This document shows positions 24,022 through 29,520 of a stretch of DNA of 29,520 nt, piece after piece. Within the stretch, counting starts at the first letter, position 1. Every line of letters starts with the position of its first letter. This stretch comes from Planctomycetes bacterium UBA1662 (GTDB lineage: Bacteria > Planctomycetota > UBA8108): NCBI GenBank assembly GCA_002320775.1, contig DCKY01000208.1, positions 1 through 29,520 of the forward strand, in the 5' to 3' direction. Below the pieces are notes generated by a model that had not been told where the DNA came from, made no database searches, and saw only the letters and a list, made by a program, of their open reading frames with translations. Made by a program: the position numbers and the translations under genes.

Positions 24022-25320
24022 ATGACCCTCCCTGAACTTGAAAAACTGAGCAACCTCACCCTGAAGGAGGAGGTCTACAGGGCGACTTTGCCTTCGGGGC
24101 TCGAGGTCTCTTTCTGTCCGAAGCCCGGCTTTCAGAAGCGCTACGCCTGCTATTCGACGCGTTTCGGGTCGATTGACAATGAGTTTACCGGCAGCGGAGG
24201 AGAGTCCCTGCGGGTGCCTGATGGGATCGCTCACTTTCTCGAGCACACCCTGTTTGAGACTCCCAAGGGGAACGCATCGGATCTGTTCGCGCTCAACGGA
24301 GCGTCAAATAACGCCAGCACTTCCTTTACCCAGACGACCTATCTCTTCGCCGCCAGCGACCGCTTCTGGGATAACCTGGGCCTCCTGATTGATTTCGTCG
24401 AGAACCCCTGCTTCCAGGACGATAAGGTTGAGAAGGAGCGCGGAATCATCGAGCAGGAGATCAAGGGCTATGATGACAGCCCGGGCTGGGTCAATTATCG
24501 CGGGCTGCTCGGCAATCTTTTCAGCGAGCACCCGGTGCGAATCGATATCGCCGGAACGGTCGAGACAATCGCGGAGATTGACACCGCCACCTTGCAGAGC
24601 TGCTACGACCGCTTTTACCACCCCTCGAATATGCATCTCTTCGTGGTCGGAGATCTTGATCGGCAGGAGCTCTTTGAGTTTGTGGCCGAGAGATCGCGCG
24701 CCGGAGAGACGCTGGAGGGGGAGCTCGAGAGAAAATACCCGGCCGAGTCCGCCGAGGTGTTCAAGGCCGAGGGCGAGGTAGAGATGGACGTGGCCGCCAC
24801 CAAGTTCATTCTCGGCTTCAAGGAGACCGGGATCCCTCTCGCGGGGGAGGAGCTGGTGCGCAGAGAACTGCTCAGCGATCTTGGCCTCGACCTGCTCTTC
24901 GGCAGCTCCAGCGACCTTTTTCGGGAATTGTACGAGAAACAGCTCGTTCACGATGGGCTCTGGAGCGGCTACGACACACTTGGCGGGGTGGCCTACGCGA
25001 TGGTGGGAGGTGATACGTCCAGCCCGGATGAATTTCCCGGCCGTCTCCTTGATGGAATTGAGAGTCGCCTCGGCGAGGCGCTGAGCCGGGACAACTTTGA
25101 GCGCAAGAAGCGGCAATTCATCGGAGATTTCGTTCGCCGCTTCAGCAGCCTGGAGTTTATCGCCCACGGATTCACCACCTACCTGTTTCGCGATTTCGAT
25201 CTTTTTTCACTCATTGATCTGATCAACGGGCTGGAGAGGGAGATGCTCGAGGAACACCTCCACTCTCTTCTTGACCCTGACCGGCATTCCATCTTCAAGA
25301 TCATTCCCCGAAGCAATTGA
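24022..25320 (+). CDS. M16 metalloprotease-family protein, active site present (YfmH-like)
   Basis: A 432-residue M16 peptidase with zinc motif HFLEH at residues 71-75. The distal Glu ligand is in ERGIIEQEIKGYDDSPGW, about 70 residues later (probably Glu146). The second lobe is degenerate, as in other members. The region STRFGSIDNEF and the KGYDD segment are typical of the YfmH branch, which in Bacillus is linked to EF-P modification; whether that holds here is unknown. I prefer the ATG at 24022; a TTG at 23983 overlapping the upstream stop would add 13 residues, and neither has a clear ribosome binding site. It should act with the upstream inactive partner. Confidence 0.86.
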   Translation: MTLPELEKLSNLTLKEEVYRATLPSGLEVSFCPKPGFQKRYACYSTRFGSIDNEFTGSGGESLRVPDGIAHFLEHTLFETPKGNASDLFALNGASNNASTSFTQTTYLFAASDRFWDNLGLLIDFVENPCFQDDKVEKERGIIEQEIKGYDDSPGWVNYRGLLGNLFSEHPVRIDIAGTVETIAEIDTATLQSCYDRFYHPSNMHLFVVGDLDRQELFEFVAERSRAGETLEGELERKYPAESAEVFKAEGEVEMDVAATKFILGFKETGIPLAGEELVRRELLSDLGLDLLFGSSSDLFRELYEKQLVHDGLWSGYDTLGGVAYAMVGGDTSSPDEFPGRLLDGIESRLGEALSRDNFERKKRQFIGDFVRRFSSLEFIAHGFTTYLFRDFDLFSLIDLINGLEREMLEEHLHSLLDPDRHSIFKIIPRSN

Positions 25321-25354
25321 GTCGCCATGGCCAGGACAGCGGAGAGCTTGAACG

Positions 25355-25648
25355 ATGATGGTTGAACCCGGAGACAAGGAGATGTCCGCCGACAGCCCCG
25401 ACCTGGTCTGCCCCGAGACCCACCTGCCCCTGGAGGCAGCTTCCGCGGAGCTTCTCGAGAGCCTGGCAGAGCGTCAGCGCAGGGGGGCGCTCGTGACCAT
25501 CGCAGGAGAGACCATCGATGAGCTTCCAACCGGAGCCTGGGTTCGCGGTGATGGGGCGCTGCTCTACCTGGAGATCGATGGCATCGCCAGGATGGTGATC
25601 GAGGATGCGGTCAACCTGGAGGAAGAGGGCCCGGCTGCCGGAGAATAG
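25355..25648 (+). CDS. Trm112-like small protein
   Basis: A 97-residue protein with the outline of the Trm112/YcaR family: LVCPETHLPLE near the start, a variable middle, then LLYLEIDGIARMVIEDAVNLEEE, like the family's DGIP-(V/M)-L-L-x-x-(E/D)-A. Trm112 proteins are small zinc-ribbon activators of methyltransferases. Here only Cys19 remains of the usual cysteines, so zinc binding in the normal way is unlikely. GGAGAG at 25341-25346 lies 8 bases before the ATG at 25355. An inner ATG at 25382 is possible. It sits 34 bases after the M16 gene, probably in the same transcript, and 9 bases from the end of convergent clpC. The assignment rests on the end motifs only. Confidence 0.65.
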   Translation: MMVEPGDKEMSADSPDLVCPETHLPLEAASAELLESLAERQRRGALVTIAGETIDELPTGAWVRGDGALLYLEIDGIARMVIEDAVNLEEEGPAAGE

Positions 25649-25657
25649 AGCTCGGTA

Positions 25658-28135
<2,478 letters not shown>

Positions 28136-28217
28136 AAAACCTGTACCTTCCCTAGCCTTGGTTTTTTTGCCTCGATGGCGCGAGGGTTGGACATTCGAGT
28201 CCTTTTCGAGCCGAAGA

Positions 28218-28245
28218 AATCTATCCTACCCAGTGAAGTTTGCAA
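28218..28245 (-). promoter_or_regulatory. candidate clpC promoter
   Basis: On the minus strand TTGCAA (28245-28240) and TAGATT (28223-28218) are 16 bases apart; each matches 4 of 6 consensus bases. This would give a leader of about 75 bases. No CIRCE-type heat-shock repeat is seen. Confidence 0.35.
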
Positions 28246-28272
28246 GTCGCCCTGGAAGCGATAAGGCCAAAT

Positions 28273-28324
28273 CCCGCTTAATCAGGCGTTTTTACGGCTT
28301 CTGTACCCGCTTAAATTATTTAAG
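28273..28324 (-). repeat. repeated TTAAGCGGG boxes and AT-rich palindrome upstream of clpC
   Basis: On the minus strand TTAAGCGGG occurs at 28314-28306 and again at 28281-28273, start to start 33 bases or about three helical turns. The first copy overlaps a perfect palindrome, CTTAAATTATTTAAG (28310-28324). Both copies lie just upstream of the candidate clpC -35 box, a suitable place for an activator, but no regulator is identified. Confidence 0.4.
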
Positions 28325-28637
28325 GGATGACCCCAATAATACGAAAAGTCGGGTTATGGGTATTCGCCGCGGAAGGGAGCCATCTGAGGCTGCCCGGAAG
28401 CAACTCGTGATTTGGAAAAGTGACATCCCCGAGGCGTGAAGCTGCCGGCCAGCCTGAATTTGGGGCGATCCAGAGATGAAAACAGCCGGTTTCCAGGGCA
28501 GAAATTCTCTTCAACGACCCGTTTTACGGAGTAAATACTCACGGCGAGTCAGCCCGGGAAACCTAAGTCTTTTAATAAAAGGCCTTAAGGGCAAGCGTCC
28601 GGTTGTGAAAAAATTGTGGAATTCGCAGTCGGTGGTC

Positions 28638-28666
28638 TTGACTGGAAATTCGACAACGGCTATATT
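28638..28666 (+). promoter_or_regulatory. near-consensus sigma-70 promoter
   Basis: TTGACT (28638-28643) and TATATT (28661-28666) are separated by exactly 17 bases; each matches 5 of 6 consensus bases. An A/T-rich stretch at about 28609-28625 upstream could act as an UP element. The predicted start is near 28673. It is the best promoter in the window, yet no protein gene follows it on this strand. Confidence 0.65.
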
Positions 28667-28672
28667 TGTTGC

Positions 28673-28777
28673 TGTTCGAGACGGGTAATGCCGTTGCGGA
28701 CCCAAATCTAAATATTAGATTTCTCTTCACTTCTTTTCTAAGGGCGTCTTAACTCCTCTGAGACGTCCTTCTTTTTT
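28673..28777 (+). ncRNA. candidate small RNA, about 105 nt (unassigned)
   Basis: The interval between a near-consensus promoter and a strong Rho-independent terminator has no substantial open frame. From 5' to 3' it has a small ACGG/CCGT stem (about 28681-28694), a perfect AAATCTAA-ATA-TTAGATTT hairpin (28704-28722), a pyrimidine-rich single-stranded stretch (about 28720-28739) and the terminator hairpin. This architecture is what trans-acting regulatory RNAs look like. The only open frame is a 7-codon ATG at 28688-28711. I do not recognise the family. Confidence 0.55.
28740..28777 (+). terminator. strong Rho-independent terminator, plus strand
   Basis: A ten-base stem, AAGGGCGTCT (28740-28749) with AGACGTCCTT (28761-28770), one G-T pair, closes an 11-base loop and is followed by CTTTTTT (28771-28777). 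There is no T-run on the minus strand, so it serves plus-strand transcription only. Confidence 0.75.
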
Positions 28778-28868
28778 GTCCGCATTTTCCTGTACGGGCA
28801 ATATCGCAGGCCTGGAAAAACCTCTTTCAGGCCATGCGGCTCTCGCCGGGCTCCTTCAGGGGAGAGGA

Positions 28869-29520
28869 TCAGATCCCAGCGTTGAAGACCTTCCACTCGT
28901 CCGCGTACCAGACCAGCTGTTTGATGTAAAAGATGAAGGGAACAGGAGTTCCGTCAATCTTCAACAGCAGCTTGCTCTGGCTCATGGTGGGCACCTTCTT
29001 TTTGAAGATGCTGTTGTTGGGGGTGAAGGTCATCTTGCCGGGGACAAATTCGTGCTCGAATTTCTTGTCCTTGATGGCCTTGAGCGTCTGGGTGACGGCA
29101 TCCAGGTTCTGCGACTCAAGCGAGACGCCGAGGATATTGTAGCCGCCGCTGGTAAGAATGGCTTTCAGGTCCGCGTCGACGATCATGAGCTTCTTGACCT
29201 CGTCGGGATTTCCAGTCTCAAAAGCCCTTCCCAGGAGAATCATCCTGTTCTTCAGAGAAGCCAGCAGTTTTTTTTCATCGACCCCCTCTGGAGGAGCCGC
29301 CGTTTTCGCAGGTTCAGGCGCCTTCACGGTTTCCGGCGGAGGCGGGGGCTTCGCGGTATTTCCTTCGGGTTTTTCAGGCGCCGCCTCTGCAGGCTTCTTT
29401 TCCGGCTCTTTACCGGCGGCCGCGACCACCGGCTCTTCAGGTTGGATGTTCTTTCGAAGCTGTTCGAGATCCCCGGACAATTTTTTGGCCGGCTTCGTTT
29501 CGTTGGCCGGCTTCGTTTCG
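28869..29520 (-). CDS. Pro/Ala/Lys-rich linker protein with an NTF2-like C-terminal domain (5' end outside window)
   Basis: The frame stays open to the window edge, so the start lies beyond 29520; the TTG at 29480 is not a convincing start. The visible N-terminal part is a low-complexity linker rich in Pro, Ala, Glu and Lys, beginning with a tandem ETKPA(N/K) repeat and including a five-proline run. About 130 residues at the C-terminus form a folded domain: a helix (KKLLASLKNRMILLGRAFETG), then strands ending in LVWYADEWKVFNAGI. Such an ending is common in NTF2/SnoaL-like or lumenal beta-helical domains, which is an inference. The linker suggests an extracytoplasmic or envelope-spanning protein, but any signal peptide is outside the window. 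The gene stops at 28869 with no T-run terminator. Confidence 0.7.
   Translation of the reverse strand, partial: ETKPANETKPAKKLSGDLEQLRKNIQPEEPVVAAAGKEPEKKPAEAAPEKPEGNTAKPPPPPETVKAPEPAKTAAPPEGVDEKKLLASLKNRMILLGRAFETGNPDEVKKLMIVDADLKAILTSGGYNILGVSLESQNLDAVTQTLKAIKDKKFEHEFVPGKMTFTPNNSIFKKKVPTMSQSKLLLKIDGTPVPFIFYIKQLVWYADEWKVFNAGI
29487..29520. repeat. 18-bp tandem repeat in a linker-coding region
   Basis: An 18-base unit (GGCCGGCTTCGTTTCGTT on plus) occurs at 29487-29504 and again from 29505 to the window edge, where it is cut after 16 bases. It is in frame and encodes ETKPA(N/K) on minus, so copy number can change without breaking the gene. Confidence 0.75.

Larger units (their letters stand above)
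28136..28868. other. 733-base region without a protein gene between clpC and the next minus-strand gene
   Basis: The clpC promoter elements occupy 28218-28324. Between about 28330 and 28600 I see only short open frames without coding character or ribosome binding sites, and one more AT-rich palindrome, CTTTTAATAAAAG (28569-28581). From 28638 to 28777 there is a complete small transcription unit on plus. 28805-28834 holds a GGCCTG/CAGGCC stem without a T-run. No tRNA, SRP RNA, tmRNA or RNase P RNA signature was recognised. Confidence 0.6.

Noticed and set aside
28136..28330. CIRCE or CtsR operator before clpC
   Set aside because: No TTAGCACTC-N9-GAGTGCTAA or CtsR heptad repeat is found.
28385..28402. 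CCGGAAGCAAC segment recalling the SRP RNA apical loop
   Set aside because: The SRP motif needs GGAAGGAAGCAGCC-like symmetry with a closing stem; neither is present.
28476..28688. Plus-strand open frame of 70 codons in the clpC-upstream gap
   Set aside because: It has no convincing ribosome binding site, shows atypical codon use, and overlaps the strong promoter at 28638-28666.

Overview
The window is GC-rich bacterial chromosome, densely packed with mostly housekeeping genes on both strands. It contains no phage, insertion sequence, CRISPR array, rRNA or tRNA that I can see. Two secreted proteins end in paired DxNxDxxxDxxD repeats of the dockerin-like type that is abundant in marine Planctomycetota. 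A Kdo transferase (waaA) implies a lipopolysaccharide-type outer membrane. Together with the ClpC and M16-pair gene content, I infer a Planctomycetota-like organism, probably uncultured. This is an inference from gene style, not from a marker-gene comparison.

Layout. 1-206: tail of an upstream gene whose frame is ambiguous. 207-3090: fabF (fatty acid elongation) and serA (serine synthesis). 3091-3369: an intergenic region whose minus strand carries a promoter, a foldable stretch and a clear T-run terminator, so a small RNA candidate. 3370-5074: a membrane/TPR protein tail to tail with xerD. 5238-11566: a forward run of pyrD, secA, waaA and metK. 11606-15463: a minus-strand pair encoding two large secreted proteins (beta-propeller-like and cohesin-like modules, each with a dockerin-like tail), 12 bases apart and so probably one operon. 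15464-15901: non-coding, divergent to asnS. 15902-20190: asnS, nadD, ald and a polyprenyl diphosphate synthase, all forward. 20221-20724: moaC on minus, divergent from a well-formed promoter for mutL. 20881-25648: mutL, an inactive/active pair of M16 metalloprotease homologues (YfmF/YfmH-like) and a Trm112-like small protein. 25658-28135: clpC on minus. 28136-28868: 733 bases without a protein gene, containing the clpC promoter region and a second small RNA candidate on plus with a near-consensus promoter and a strong terminator. 28869-29520: a secreted or linker-rich protein on minus, cut by the window edge.

Most protein genes are ordinary. The items most worth a second look are the two orphan small RNA candidates (minus strand about 3255-3097, plus strand about 28673-28777), the Glu-to-Gln change at the expected catalytic base of WaaA, the Trm112-like protein that keeps only one cysteine, the dead/live M16 pair between mutL and clpC, and the symmetric element upstream of ald.
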